A stretch of 64,000 nt of DNA from JBBREP01 sp038202885 (GCA_038202885.1 JBBREP010000009.1:1-64000); one strand, 5' to 3'. Shown: positions 25,616 through 34,058, counted from the first letter of the stretch. Notes: generated by a model from the sequence alone, not told the origin. A program made the numbers and translations.

Positions 25616-26212
25616 TCAGCGGGCGCGCGCGGTCACGACGGTCCACGGCAGTGGCTTGGCCACCTTCACGACATCGAAGTGTTCGGCCACGAGCGCCGCG
25701 AAGCGCTTCGCACTCCAGTGCTGGATGTGGCCGGGCGTATTGCCGAGGGCGCCGATGTAGGACCCACGCACCAAGTTGAGGGCGCGCCACGTCGGTTCGT
25801 TCGGCACGCTCACCACCACGTCGCGGCGAGCGACGCGCGCGAGCTCGCGCAGCGCGGCCGCCGGGTCGGGAAGGTGTTCGAGCACCTCGATCGCGAGGAC
25901 GAGATCCATCGAGTGGTCGCGCACGGGGAGCGATCCGGCGTCGCCGAAGAGGCCGTCGATCTTGCGCTCGTGCCAGTGGTGCGCCAGCCCAGGGTCGGGC
26001 AGGTCGAGGCCGGTGATGAATACGGCGCCGTAGCGATCGCGCACGCGGTCGACGATCTCACCCTCGCCCATCCCGAGTTCGAACACGGTCTCGGGCGGGG
26101 CCGACGGCAGGGCGCCGTCAAGCGCGGCCATGAACCCGTCCATGAGTTTGCGCGCGATCGGGTTCTTCGCTGCGTACTTGTCGTAGTGGTTGCCGATGGG
26201 CACGTCGTTCAT
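25616..26212 (-). CDS. SAM-dependent class I methyltransferase
   Basis: 198 residues. Motif I VFELGMGEGEIVDRV near 43-57, motif II FITGLDLPD, then DLVLAIEVLEHLPDPAAALRELARV, the post-II region of the Methyltransf_11 type. ATG 26212 is preceded by GGGAGC at a suitable distance. It follows the YfhO-type gene by 31 bp, so it is the third gene of that operon. A natural substrate is a sugar or lipid intermediate there (inference). Confidence 0.88.
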   Translation of the reverse strand: MNDVPIGNHYDKYAAKNPIARKLMDGFMAALDGALPSAPPETVFELGMGEGEIVDRVRDRYGAVFITGLDLPDPGLAHHWHERKIDGLFGDAGSLPVRDHSMDLVLAIEVLEHLPDPAAALRELARVARRDVVVSVPNEPTWRALNLVRGSYIGALGNTPGHIQHWSAKRFAALVAEHFDVVKVAKPLPWTVVTARAR

Positions 26213-26243
26213 GGCTGCTCCCGGGCCGGAGCCCCACCGTCGT

Positions 26244-28988
26244 TCAGTGGCGGCGTGATCGCACCATCATCGCAGCCAGTGCGACGCAGGCCAGTAATCC
26301 CCCTGCCGACAGCAGCAGGGCTGGCCGGCGGCCAGCCGGTGAGTACCAGAGCCTGACGACGTGGCGACCCTTCGTGAGCGCGATGGCGACGACGGCATCG
26401 TCGGCGGGTCGCAATGCCGCGGCGTGGCCGTCGACGGTTGCACGCCAACCTTGCTGGAGCGCATCGGCGACCACCACGTAGCCACTGCCCTGGGCGTCGA
26501 CATCGATGAGCATCGAATCACCGGCATCGGACACCACCGTGGTGCGAGCTGCGGCGCCCGATGCCGCTGGCCCTACTTCGTTGAGCATGACCGTGTCGGA
26601 CGGATAGCGCTGATGCAGTTGGTGTACCCGCGCCGTTGCACTTGGTTGCACCAATACCTTGCTCGCCCAATGGACGCGCGGAAGCGCGTGTCGACGCTGA
26701 TAGATGACGGTGTCGTCGGCGAACCGCACCCGCAACCCGTCATCGACGGCAGGCGAGCGCACGACGCCCGCGGCTGGAGCGGTGGCCGTGCCCGAGAGCG
26801 TGAGCTCCCGACCTGGCGCGTCGAGGGCGAGCCGCACTGAGTACGACCCCGCCGGTAGCCCGTCACCGGGGACGGCCACGTCGATGTCGATTGGCGGCAG
26901 CTCCAACAGCGGCCGCCGACCGTGCGCCACCACTCGACCAGCGCCGTCGCGCACATCGGCGACCAGATAGGCCGGGCGACCACGCCGGGCGAAGCCCTTG
27001 GGTGCGTGCACGACAACGGCCCGCAGCGGCCCCTGCACCGACACCGAGGTCGACGCGCCGGCGCGCAGCACGAACGTGGCCGCGCTCGCGGGCGGCACCG
27101 TCCGGTCGCCGTAGACCGAGACGCCCGGTTGGGCCACGAAGTAGGCCGCGGCCAAGCGATCGAGCACCGGTGACCTTGCCGTTGCCGACGCGGCACTCAT
27201 GGTGAGCACCGTGCTGCCCTGCGGTTGGTGCCGATCGATGGATTCCACGGCCTGCGTCCACGCCGGCTCCTTGAACGCGTGCCCGCTCACTGCCCGCAAT
27301 CGGTAGGCGCTGTTCGCGCTCGGAAACAGCGTGTCGTTGTCGGCCGCGTAGCGGTCGCCGTGCAGGTGGTCGGCGAGGTAGCGGGTGGTCGCCGTAGCCG
27401 GGTAGAAGTCGGCGCGAGCAGAACGCGGCCACCACGGCAGCACGAACGCGAGCGCCTCGATGGCAATCACCAAGGGGATCGCGACCAGCAAGCGTTGGGC
27501 CCGCTCGGGCGACGACCGCAACGCGAACACCACCACGACCACCGCGATCGCGATCGCACCCACCGGCACCACGGCATGCTTGGCGAAGTACGACCACTGC
27601 GACACGGTCGTGCGCCGAGACGCACGCGCTGCGTGCAACAGCGACCAGCCGAGCACCACAACGATTGCGACCCCAGCCGCCGCACCGATCGGCGATGTGC
27701 GCAGGCGCCGCCGCGGCGAGGCCGACTCCCCAACGGCTCGCCGCGATCCTTCCATCACCCGCTCAGCGCCGATAGCGGCCAACACCGCCAGCCCGAGCAA
27801 CAACAGCGACCGCAGCCGCCCCACAAAGTTGTTGGAAAACACCGGAAAACGCTGCGCGATTGCGAGCAGCGGCCCGCCGCCGTAGATCAACACCGTGCAC
27901 ACCGCAACCACACCCAACCAGAAGCCACGCGCGCCCGCCCGCAAGGCCGCAGGACGCCGCGCCACGATCGCGACGAGCACCAGCACGATCGCCGCGCCGC
28001 CCAGGAACGACTGCGCTTCGATCAGGTTCTTCGGTCCGAAATAGTTGCCGTCGACCGGGCTGCCGAACGCGGCTGGCATCACCGCGGTCGCGAGCGACGC
28101 GAACGGCAGGTGCACGTTCGATGTTTGGTCGCGGTACGAGATGTCGAGATCGCGCAGGCGGATCGCGAACGGCACGAGCTGCACCGCGGCCAGCGCTGTA
28201 CCGAGCGCTAGCCCCCCGGCCGCGACCACCGCGGCCCGCCACGAACGCCAGCGACTCCGCACGAGATGGAACAGCACATAGGCAACGACGCCGTAGACGC
28301 AGTACCCCGTGACCGCCGGGAAACCCTCGAGCCACATGGCGCCGAGCACGAGCGCGACGGGCAACGCGTCGGAAAACGACTCCACCCCCGCTCGCCTTCG
28401 GCTCGCGCCCCCAGGGGGATCGCTGGCTCGTTCCAAGGCCCGATCGACGGCCCAGAACAGGGCCGGGAAGAGCGCCGCGATGCGCGCGTGGGGCCAGTTG
28501 GTCCAGGCCACGATGAAGCCGCTGGTGGCATACACCGCCCCGCCGAGCCAGGCCGCCGCGGCGCGCAGCCCGAGCCGCCGCAGGTAGAGGTAACAAAAGC
28601 CCAGGGCACCGAGGAGCGACAGGAGGGCCGACCAGGCCGGAGCCAGCCAGTCGGGGAAGGCGGCTCGCACCGCCGCGAACGGCGACAACCCCCCGGTGTC
28701 GGGGATCGCCCCCAGCGGCACGCCCCCAGCCACGTAGGGGTTCCACAGCGGCAGGTGCAGATGGCGGGCGCCGTCGGCCAACAACTGCTGCTGCGGTGAA
28801 TAGAAGTCGACCGTGTCGGAGAAGATCGTCGTCGGTGTGGCACTCCCCGACTGAGCGCTCCACGGCGCCGCGTCGCGCAACATTCCCGAGCCAAGAAACA
28901 CCCCGTGGCCCACGAGCGGTCCGCCGATGCCGACCACGATCGTGAACACCGCGGCCGCGAGCGCGACGCGGCGCAACAACCTCCCCAC
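26244..28988 (-). CDS. YfhO-family polytopic membrane protein, paralogue 2
   Basis: 914 residues built like paralogue 1: membrane segments through about residue 560, DTVDFYSPQQQLLADGARHL near the first loop, WNPYVAGGVPLG, FPVFSNNFVGRLRSL in the middle, a beta-rich extracellular domain with GYVVVADALQQGWRATVDGH, and one terminal membrane helix. It shares those motifs with the 10015-12849 protein. It lies 34 bp after a DPM/CsbB-like GT2 gene; in Bacillus subtilis CsbB makes an undecaprenyl-phosphate sugar that YfhO uses to decorate a wall polymer, so this pair is probably an equivalent system. Confidence 0.9.
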   Translation of the reverse strand: MGRLLRRVALAAAVFTIVVGIGGPLVGHGVFLGSGMLRDAAPWSAQSGSATPTTIFSDTVDFYSPQQQLLADGARHLHLPLWNPYVAGGVPLGAIPDTGGLSPFAAVRAAFPDWLAPAWSALLSLLGALGFCYLYLRRLGLRAAAAWLGGAVYATSGFIVAWTNWPHARIAALFPALFWAVDRALERASDPPGGASRRRAGVESFSDALPVALVLGAMWLEGFPAVTGYCVYGVVAYVLFHLVRSRWRSWRAAVVAAGGLALGTALAAVQLVPFAIRLRDLDISYRDQTSNVHLPFASLATAVMPAAFGSPVDGNYFGPKNLIEAQSFLGGAAIVLVLVAIVARRPAALRAGARGFWLGVVAVCTVLIYGGGPLLAIAQRFPVFSNNFVGRLRSLLLLGLAVLAAIGAERVMEGSRRAVGESASPRRRLRTSPIGAAAGVAIVVVLGWSLLHAARASRRTTVSQWSYFAKHAVVPVGAIAIAVVVVVFALRSSPERAQRLLVAIPLVIAIEALAFVLPWWPRSARADFYPATATTRYLADHLHGDRYAADNDTLFPSANSAYRLRAVSGHAFKEPAWTQAVESIDRHQPQGSTVLTMSAASATARSPVLDRLAAAYFVAQPGVSVYGDRTVPPASAATFVLRAGASTSVSVQGPLRAVVVHAPKGFARRGRPAYLVADVRDGAGRVVAHGRRPLLELPPIDIDVAVPGDGLPAGSYSVRLALDAPGRELTLSGTATAPAAGVVRSPAVDDGLRVRFADDTVIYQRRHALPRVHWASKVLVQPSATARVHQLHQRYPSDTVMLNEVGPAASGAAARTTVVSDAGDSMLIDVDAQGSGYVVVADALQQGWRATVDGHAAALRPADDAVVAIALTKGRHVVRLWYSPAGRRPALLLSAGGLLACVALAAMMVRSRRH

Positions 28989-29022
28989 GAGATCAGTAGA
29001 GCTCAGCGTTCGCGCCGTCGCG

Positions 29023-29982
29023 TCAGCGTTCGAAGTCGAGCGACGACGCCGACGGCACCTCGCGTGCCGGTTTCGCGACCCGCACGATCAAGTCGGCGAG
29101 CAAGCCGATCGCAATCACCTGGAACGACGCGAAGAAGATGAGCAGCGTGTTGCCGGCCACCTTCACGTCACTCGACGCGATGTCGTAGACGAGCTTCGTG
29201 ATACCGATGGCGCCGAGCAAGAGGCCGAGCGGCATGAACACGCGCAACGGCTCGTACGACAGCACCATGCGGATCACTTGGAGCATGTAGCGCCGGGTGT
29301 CTTTGATCGGATGGAACTTCGACTTGCCGGCGCGCTTCGCGTACGGAATATCGACGTATTTCACCGAGTAGCCGTGGTTCAAGAAGGTCATCGTCATCGT
29401 GGTGACGCACGAGAAACCGGCTGGCAACAAGTGCAGGTACTGATCGGCAACGTCGCGGCGGAAGGCGCGCAGCCCCGAGTTGAGGTCGGGGATGTCGGTT
29501 TGGGTGAGGTAACACGCGAGCTTGCGGATGCTCCACTTCGCAGGAACCCGCAGCGCCTTGACTGTGCCCTGCTCAGAAGTACGCGCGCCGACGATCTGGT
29601 CGAAGCCGCGCAACTCCTTGACGATCTGGGGAATCTGGTCGTTGGGATAGGTCATGTCGGCGTCGGTCCACACCACGACCGCGCCGCGCGCGGCACGACT
29701 GCCGATACGCCGAGCCGTGCCCGAACCACCGTTGCGCGGCAGCGTGATCAAGCGGATGCCCGGCACGGCGCGCAGTACCTCGTTGCTGCCATCGGTGGAG
29801 CAGTCGTCGACGGCGATGATCTCGTAGGTGTAGTCCGAGGCATCGAGGGCGGCCTTGATGCGGTCGATCTCGGCCACAACGTGGTCACGCTCGTTGTAAC
29901 AGGGCAGGATGACCGAAACGTCGTACTTGTTCACGGCCGGATCTTCCGCGCCAGCTGGGGTCTCTGGGTCCGTTGGATTCAT
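29023..29982 (-). CDS. DPM1/CsbB-like GT2 with C-terminal membrane anchor
   Basis: 319 residues. GT2 domain about 20-240: VSVILPCYNERDHV, IIAVDDCSTDGSNEV, the DxD motif VVVWTDADMTYPND and the late ALRVPAKWSIRKLACYLT with YVDIPYAKRAGKSKF. Two membrane helices follow (VFMPLGLLLGAIGITKLV and LLIFFASFQVIAIGLLADLI). This pattern belongs to polyprenyl-phosphate glycosyltransferases such as CsbB, GtrB and yeast Dpm1. The likely product is undecaprenyl-phosphate-sugar; sugar unknown. It heads the operon containing a YfhO protein and a methyltransferase. Confidence 0.92.
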   Translation of the reverse strand: MNPTDPETPAGAEDPAVNKYDVSVILPCYNERDHVVAEIDRIKAALDASDYTYEIIAVDDCSTDGSNEVLRAVPGIRLITLPRNGGSGTARRIGSRAARGAVVVWTDADMTYPNDQIPQIVKELRGFDQIVGARTSEQGTVKALRVPAKWSIRKLACYLTQTDIPDLNSGLRAFRRDVADQYLHLLPAGFSCVTTMTMTFLNHGYSVKYVDIPYAKRAGKSKFHPIKDTRRYMLQVIRMVLSYEPLRVFMPLGLLLGAIGITKLVYDIASSDVKVAGNTLLIFFASFQVIAIGLLADLIVRVAKPAREVPSASSLDFER

Positions 29983-30064
29983 GGGCTTTCCATCGCGTGC
30001 ACCGCCGCGACGCCTCCGTCGGCAGCACGATACAGGCCGCTGCGGGGACGGGAGAGTTCTTCGG

Positions 30065-30070
30065 TAGCGT
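30065..30070 (+). promoter_or_regulatory. Candidate leaderless -10 box (TAGCGT)
   Basis: TAGCGT is 6 nt before ATG 30077. Confidence 0.45.
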
Positions 30071-30076
30071 GGGGAG

Positions 30077-30697
30077 ATGGGCGCACCGCGACCGGCGCAC
30101 TACGAGACTGCCACGGTCCGCGTCGACAAGGTCGTCGTGGGACCGTACGAAAACAATGCGTACGTGGTGCGTTGCAAGGGTAGAGGTGACGCCGTGCTGA
30201 TCGACGCCGCCAACGAGCATGAACTGCTCGTACCCCTCTGCCGCGCCCTCGGTGTGCGCAAGGTGCTGACGACCCACGGGCACTGGGACCACATTCAGGC
30301 CGTCACCGCGGCGCGCGACGCTGGCATCGACGTGGGGATCGCGGCGGGCGACGCCGACATGCTCGACAGTTACGACTTCGTGATCGACGACGATTCGATC
30401 TACGAGGTCGGCGACCTCAAGCTCCACACGATCCCCAACCCTGGCCATACGCCCGGGTCGGTGTCGTTCCTGCTTGAGGACACGCCGTTGCTGTTCACCG
30501 GCGACACACTCTTCCCCGGCGGGCCCGGCAACACCAGCGGTCACGCCAAGGCGAGCTTCACCCAGATCATCGACTCGATCGATCGTCGCCTGTTCACGCT
30601 GCCCGGCGACACGCTCGTCCTGCCTGGCCACGGCCTCGACACGACCATTGGAGACGAGCGACCGCACCTCCAAGAGTGGGTGAACCGTGGCTGGTAA
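30077..30697 (+). CDS. MBL-fold hydrolase (glyoxalase II-like)
   Basis: 206 residues with the complete metal site: THGHWDH (His67, His69, Asp71, His72), NPGHTPGS and FTGDTLFPGG, and LVLPGHG. The Y-E-N-NAYVV opening fits the glyoxalase II-like/YcbL group, which hydrolyses thioesters. It lies 5' of egtB-egtD on the same strand, separated by 178 bp of repetitive DNA, so a link to thiol chemistry is possible but unproven. Its last 43 bp are duplicated just downstream. Confidence 0.9.
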   Translation: MGAPRPAHYETATVRVDKVVVGPYENNAYVVRCKGRGDAVLIDAANEHELLVPLCRALGVRKVLTTHGHWDHIQAVTAARDAGIDVGIAAGDADMLDSYDFVIDDDSIYEVGDLKLHTIPNPGHTPGSVSFLLEDTPLLFTGDTLFPGGPGNTSGHAKASFTQIIDSIDRRLFTLPGDTLVLPGHGLDTTIGDERPHLQEWVNRGW

Positions 30698-30764
30698 GAG
30701 GTGCGGGCGTGACCATAGATGCGAGCGACCGCACCTCCAAGAGTGGGTGAACCGTGGCTGGTAA
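30655..30764 (+). repeat. 43-bp direct duplication of a gene's 3' end
   Basis: 30655-30697, the last codons plus TAA of the MBL gene, recur exactly at 30722-30764, 67 bp on. The copies share CACCTCCAAGAGTGGGTGAA and CCGTGGCTGGTAA. The copy lies outside the gene and looks like a recent slippage or recombination duplication. Confidence 0.8.
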
Positions 30765-30842
30765 CCGGTCGGAGCGCCCGTTCGCCCGGCGCGGCGACCG
30801 GAGCATCCCAGAAGCGAGGGACGAGCGAGATGGGTGCGCAGG

Positions 30843-30869
30843 GAGCTCGCCGCGGAGCGAAGCGGAGCA
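30843..30869. repeat. Family D REP-like fragment that overlaps the egtB ribosome binding site
   Basis: GCTCGCCGCGGAGCGAAGCG GAGCAA matches the family D segment seen at 20395-20420 and 20580-20604. Its GCGGAG is 8 nt before ATG 30876. Confidence 0.55.
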
Positions 30870-30875
30870 ATGGAC

Positions 30876-32195
30876 ATGGTGATTATTGCGCCGGCAGTCG
30901 ATCGGGAGTCCTTACTGGACCGCTATCGGCGCGTGCGCGCGGCGACCGAGGCGCTCGCGGCGCCGCTGTCGGATGAGGACCAGTGCGTGCAGTCGATGCC
31001 CGACGCCAGCCCGGCGAAGTGGCACCGCGCCCACACCACCTGGTTCTTCGAGACCTTCGTGGTGCGACCATTCGTGGCCGGCTACGAGGCGCCCGACGAC
31101 CGCTACTCGTACCTTTTCAACTCGTATTACGACACCGTTGGAGCCCGCCATCCGCGCGCCGAGCGAGGCTTGCTCACCCGGCCGTCGAGCGCCCAGGTCG
31201 GCGACTACCGGCGCGCGGTGGACGATGTGATGGAACGGTTCATCGCCGAGACTTTGTCGTCGTTGACGCCGTCGATCGCCGAGCGCATCGTGCTCGGACT
31301 CCATCACGAACAACAGCATCAAGAACTGCTGCTGATGGACGTGAAGCATGCGTTCTCGCGCAATCCCTACGACCCTGCGTACCGCCGCGGTGGCCTGCCG
31401 AGAAATGATGCCCACTCTGAACCAGCGGCGACGCCGTTGCGGTGGGTCGAGCACGGCGGCGGCATGGTCGAGATCGGCAACGCCGGGCCTGAGTTCGCGT
31501 TCGACAACGAGGCCCCGGCCCACATCGCGTTGCTGCCGCCCTTCGCACTCGCCGATCGACTTGTCACCGTCGACGAGTGGAAGGCCTTCATGGCCGACGA
31601 CGGTTACCGCCGGCCCGAACTGTGGCTCTCCGACGGCTGGCACACTGCCCAGCGAGAAGGCTGGGAAGCGCCGCTGTATTGGGAGCGTGACGGCGACGAT
31701 TGGACGTTGTTGTCGCTCGACGGCCGCCGCGCTGTACGCGGCGACGAACCTGTCGTCCACATCAGCCACTACGAGGCCGATGCCTACGCGCGCTGGACCG
31801 GCGGACGCCTCCCCACCGAATACGAATGGGAAGCCGTCGCCCGCATCCAACCATCGGGCGGCAACTTGCTCGACTGCAATGCACTGCGCACCGCCTCGCT
31901 GCATCCAACGCCAGCGGCGACACCGAAGAACAGCAGCGTGGAATTGCGGCAGTGCTTCGGCGACGTGTGGGAATGGACCGGCTCGGCCTACCTCCCGTAC
32001 CCGCGCTTTCGCACCGCCGAAGGCGCGATCGGCGAGTACAACGGCAAGTTCATGAGCAACCAGATCGTGTTGCGCGGCGGCGCGTGCGTCACGCCGGCTG
32101 ACCACGTGCGGGCCACGTACCGAAACTTCTTCTATCCGCACCAACGATGGATGTTCTCGGGCCTCCGGCTCGCCCGCGACATCGACGCCGCGTGA
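30876..32195 (+). CDS. egtB: Ergothioneine sulfoxide synthase-type EgtB
   Basis: 439 residues. An N-terminal DinB-like helical domain carries WHRAHTTWFFE (His50) and the iron-binding HxxxHxE of sulfoxide synthases (HEQQHQE, His144, His148, Glu150). The C-terminal formylglycine-generating-enzyme-like domain has GGRLPTEYEWEAVAR and FGDVWEWTGSAY, ending GLRLARD. EgtB joins hercynine to a thiol (gamma-glutamyl-cysteine or cysteine). egtD follows directly, but I see no egtA, egtC or egtE here. The start is 30876 rather than ATG 30870 because of GCGGAG spacing. Confidence 0.92.
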   Translation: MVIIAPAVDRESLLDRYRRVRAATEALAAPLSDEDQCVQSMPDASPAKWHRAHTTWFFETFVVRPFVAGYEAPDDRYSYLFNSYYDTVGARHPRAERGLLTRPSSAQVGDYRRAVDDVMERFIAETLSSLTPSIAERIVLGLHHEQQHQELLLMDVKHAFSRNPYDPAYRRGGLPRNDAHSEPAATPLRWVEHGGGMVEIGNAGPEFAFDNEAPAHIALLPPFALADRLVTVDEWKAFMADDGYRRPELWLSDGWHTAQREGWEAPLYWERDGDDWTLLSLDGRRAVRGDEPVVHISHYEADAYARWTGGRLPTEYEWEAVARIQPSGGNLLDCNALRTASLHPTPAATPKNSSVELRQCFGDVWEWTGSAYLPYPRFRTAEGAIGEYNGKFMSNQIVLRGGACVTPADHVRATYRNFFYPHQRWMFSGLRLARDIDAA

Positions 32196-32202
32196 GGTGG
32201 GT

Positions 32203-33168
32203 GTGTTCACGATCGACGTGCACCTCGGTGCCGAAGACCTGACCGAGGCACTGCGCGACGAAGCGCGCAAGGGTTTGCTCGCCGAGCCCAAACAACTGTC
32301 GCCGAAATGGTTCTACGACGATCGCGGCTCGCAGCTGTTCGACGCGATTACGCGGCTTCCCGAGTACTACCCCACTCGCTCCGAACGAGCGATCCTCGAG
32401 ACCCGCGCCGACGAGATCGCGGCCATCACGAACGCGACCACGCTCGTGGAACTCGGCTCGGGGACATCGGAAAAGACCCGGCTCTTGCTCGACGCATTGC
32501 GCGATCACGGCACGCTGGCGCGTTTCGTGCCGTTCGACGTGAGCGAACAGACGTTGCGCGATGCCGCGGCCGCGGTCCAAGCCGAATACCCGGGCGTCGA
32601 CGTACACGCCGTCGTCGGCGACTTCGAACGCCACCTGCCGCTCCTGCCCGATGGTGGCCGACGGCTGGTGGCCTTCCTCGGCGGCACGATCGGCAACCTC
32701 GCCCCCGACCAGCGAGCCGGCTTCCTCGCCACGATCGCGGCCGGGCTCGGCCCGAACGACATGCTGCTCCTCGGCACCGACCTGGTGAAACCGCCCGAAC
32801 GTCTCGTGGCCGCCTACGACGACCAACAAGGCGTCACTGCGGCGTTCAACCGCAACGTCCTGCTCGTGCTCAACCGCGAGCTCGACGCCACCTTCGAGCC
32901 CGACGACTTCGAGCATCGGGCCGTGTGGGATCCGGCCAACGAGTGGATCGAGATGCGCCTCCAGGCCCGCACCGATCTCAAGGTCGACGTGGCGGCGCTC
33001 GATCTCGTGGTGCCGTTCACTGCGGCCGAGGAGATGCGCACCGAGATCAGCGCCAAGTTCCGGCGTGAGGGCGTCGAGCGCGAACTCGCCGCCGCGGGCC
33101 TGCGCCTGGCCCACTGGTGGACCGATCACGCCGGCGATTTCGCCCTCTCGCTGTCGACGCCCGCGTGA
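32203..33168 (+). CDS. egtD: L-histidine N-alpha-methyltransferase EgtD
   Basis: 321 residues. PKWFYDDRGSQLFDAITRLPEYYPTR at the N-terminus, SAM motif VELGSGTSEKTRLLLDAL, VPFDVSEQTLRDAA, and FLGGTIGNL with the family's substrate-binding Asn. The C-terminal AEEMRTEISAKFR holds the late Glu-Ser/Thr-type residues. The enzyme trimethylates histidine to hercynine, the substrate of EgtB. GTG 32203 is preferred because GAGG at 32194-32197 is 5 nt upstream; the start is 7 bp after the egtB stop. GTG 32197 would overlap that GAGG. Confidence 0.93.
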   Translation: MFTIDVHLGAEDLTEALRDEARKGLLAEPKQLSPKWFYDDRGSQLFDAITRLPEYYPTRSERAILETRADEIAAITNATTLVELGSGTSEKTRLLLDALRDHGTLARFVPFDVSEQTLRDAAAAVQAEYPGVDVHAVVGDFERHLPLLPDGGRRLVAFLGGTIGNLAPDQRAGFLATIAAGLGPNDMLLLGTDLVKPPERLVAAYDDQQGVTAAFNRNVLLVLNRELDATFEPDDFEHRAVWDPANEWIEMRLQARTDLKVDVAALDLVVPFTAAEEMRTEISAKFRREGVERELAAAGLRLAHWWTDHAGDFALSLSTPA

Positions 33169-33173
33169 AACCT

Positions 33174-33224
33174 CCCGTGGTCCCACGCCAGGGGCGATTT
33201 TGTGCGTTCTGATGGGACCACGGG
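33174..33224. repeat. REP-like palindrome, family A copy 2
   Basis: CCCGTGGTCCCA / TGGGACCACGGG arms about 50 bp apart, inverted relative to the 8893-8944 copy. It starts 5 nt after the egtD stop and may form a 3' hairpin that separates the egt and suf operons. Confidence 0.75.
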
Positions 33225-33233
33225 GCGCTGGAT

Positions 33234-33255
33234 TTCCACTACGCGCGTAGTGGAA
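33234..33255. promoter_or_regulatory. Perfect 22-bp palindrome, candidate suf operator
   Basis: Two perfect 11-bp arms, TTCCACTACGC and its complement, with no spacer. It lies just before the TACAAT -10 box of the second sufC operon. A related sequence (CCACTA ... TAGT) overlaps the -10 of sufB at 44658-44678. The shared position at two suf promoters suggests one iron-sulfur or iron-responsive repressor such as SufR (inference; no such gene is in this window). Confidence 0.6.
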
Positions 33256-33256
33256 T

Positions 33257-33262
33257 TACAAT
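33257..33262 (+). promoter_or_regulatory. Leaderless -10 box of sufC-sufS operon (TACAAT)
   Basis: TACAAT is 7 nt before GTG 33270 and directly after the 22-bp palindrome. The ATG at 33261 overlaps the box itself, so it cannot be in the message and is not the start. Confidence 0.55.
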
Positions 33263-33269
33263 GGGGGCT

Positions 33270-34058
33270 GTGATTAGCTCGGTGGCCGCCTCGCAACCGA
33301 CGCTCGAGCCCGCCACGCTCGAAATCGTCGACCTCCACGCCGCAGTCGACGGCCACGAGATCCTGCGCGGCGTGACCCTGAGCGTCCCCGCCGGCGAAGT
33401 CCATGCACTCATGGGCCCCAATGGCTCGGGCAAGTCGACGCTCGCCAACGTCCTGCTCGGCAATCCGGCCTATGAGGTCACCGCGGGCAAGATCGCGCTC
33501 GGCGGCGCCGACATCACCACGGCCACACCGGGCGAACGCGCCGCGAGGGGCCTGTTCCTTGGCTTCCAGCACCCCGAAGCCATCCCGGGCGTGTCGGTCC
33601 TCAACTTCTTGCGCCAGTCCATGGCCAATCGCCTCGGCATCGACGACTTCTCGGTGCTCGAAGTGCGCCTCAAGGTCATCGAATGGACCAAGCGCCTCGG
33701 CATGGACACTCGCTTCGTCGACCGCTACCTCAACGAGGGCTTCTCGGGCGGCGAGCGCAAGCGCAACGAAATCCTCCAGATGGCGTTGCTCCAGCCCGAC
33801 ATCGCGGTCCTCGACGAGACCGACAGCGGCCTCGACATCGATGCGCTGCGCGCCGTCGGTCTCGGCATCGCCGAGGTCCGCAAGGAACGCCCCGACCTCG
33901 GCTTCCTGGTGATCACCCACTACCAGCGGATCCTCGACCACCTCCCTCCCGATGTCGTCTACGTGCTCGTCGACGGCCGCATCGTCGCGACGGGTGGCCC
34001 TGAATTGGCGCGCCAAGTCGAAGACAGCGGTTTCGACGCGTTCCGCGTCGGAGCGTGA
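33270..34058 (+). CDS. sufC: FeS assembly ATPase SufC (copy 2)
   Basis: 262 residues. Walker A GPNGSGKST, the SufC-specific FLGFQHPEAIPGVSVLNFLR, signature FSGGERKRNEI, Walker B IAVLDETDSGLDIDALR, and VITHYQRIL with the switch His: all canonical. SufC is the ATPase of the SufBCD scaffold. Here it opens an operon with sufS and sufU, while sufB and sufD lie 7 kb away with their own sufC. GTG 33270 is chosen because the box at 33257 leaves no room for an upstream start. Coupled to sufS. Confidence 0.95.
   Translation: MISSVAASQPTLEPATLEIVDLHAAVDGHEILRGVTLSVPAGEVHALMGPNGSGKSTLANVLLGNPAYEVTAGKIALGGADITTATPGERAARGLFLGFQHPEAIPGVSVLNFLRQSMANRLGIDDFSVLEVRLKVIEWTKRLGMDTRFVDRYLNEGFSGGERKRNEILQMALLQPDIAVLDETDSGLDIDALRAVGLGIAEVRKERPDLGFLVITHYQRILDHLPPDVVYVLVDGRIVATGGPELARQVEDSGFDAFRVGA

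Noticed and set aside
33261..33263. ATG as start of the second sufC
   Set aside because: It overlaps the -10 box TACAAT, so it would not be transcribed; GTG 33270 fits better.
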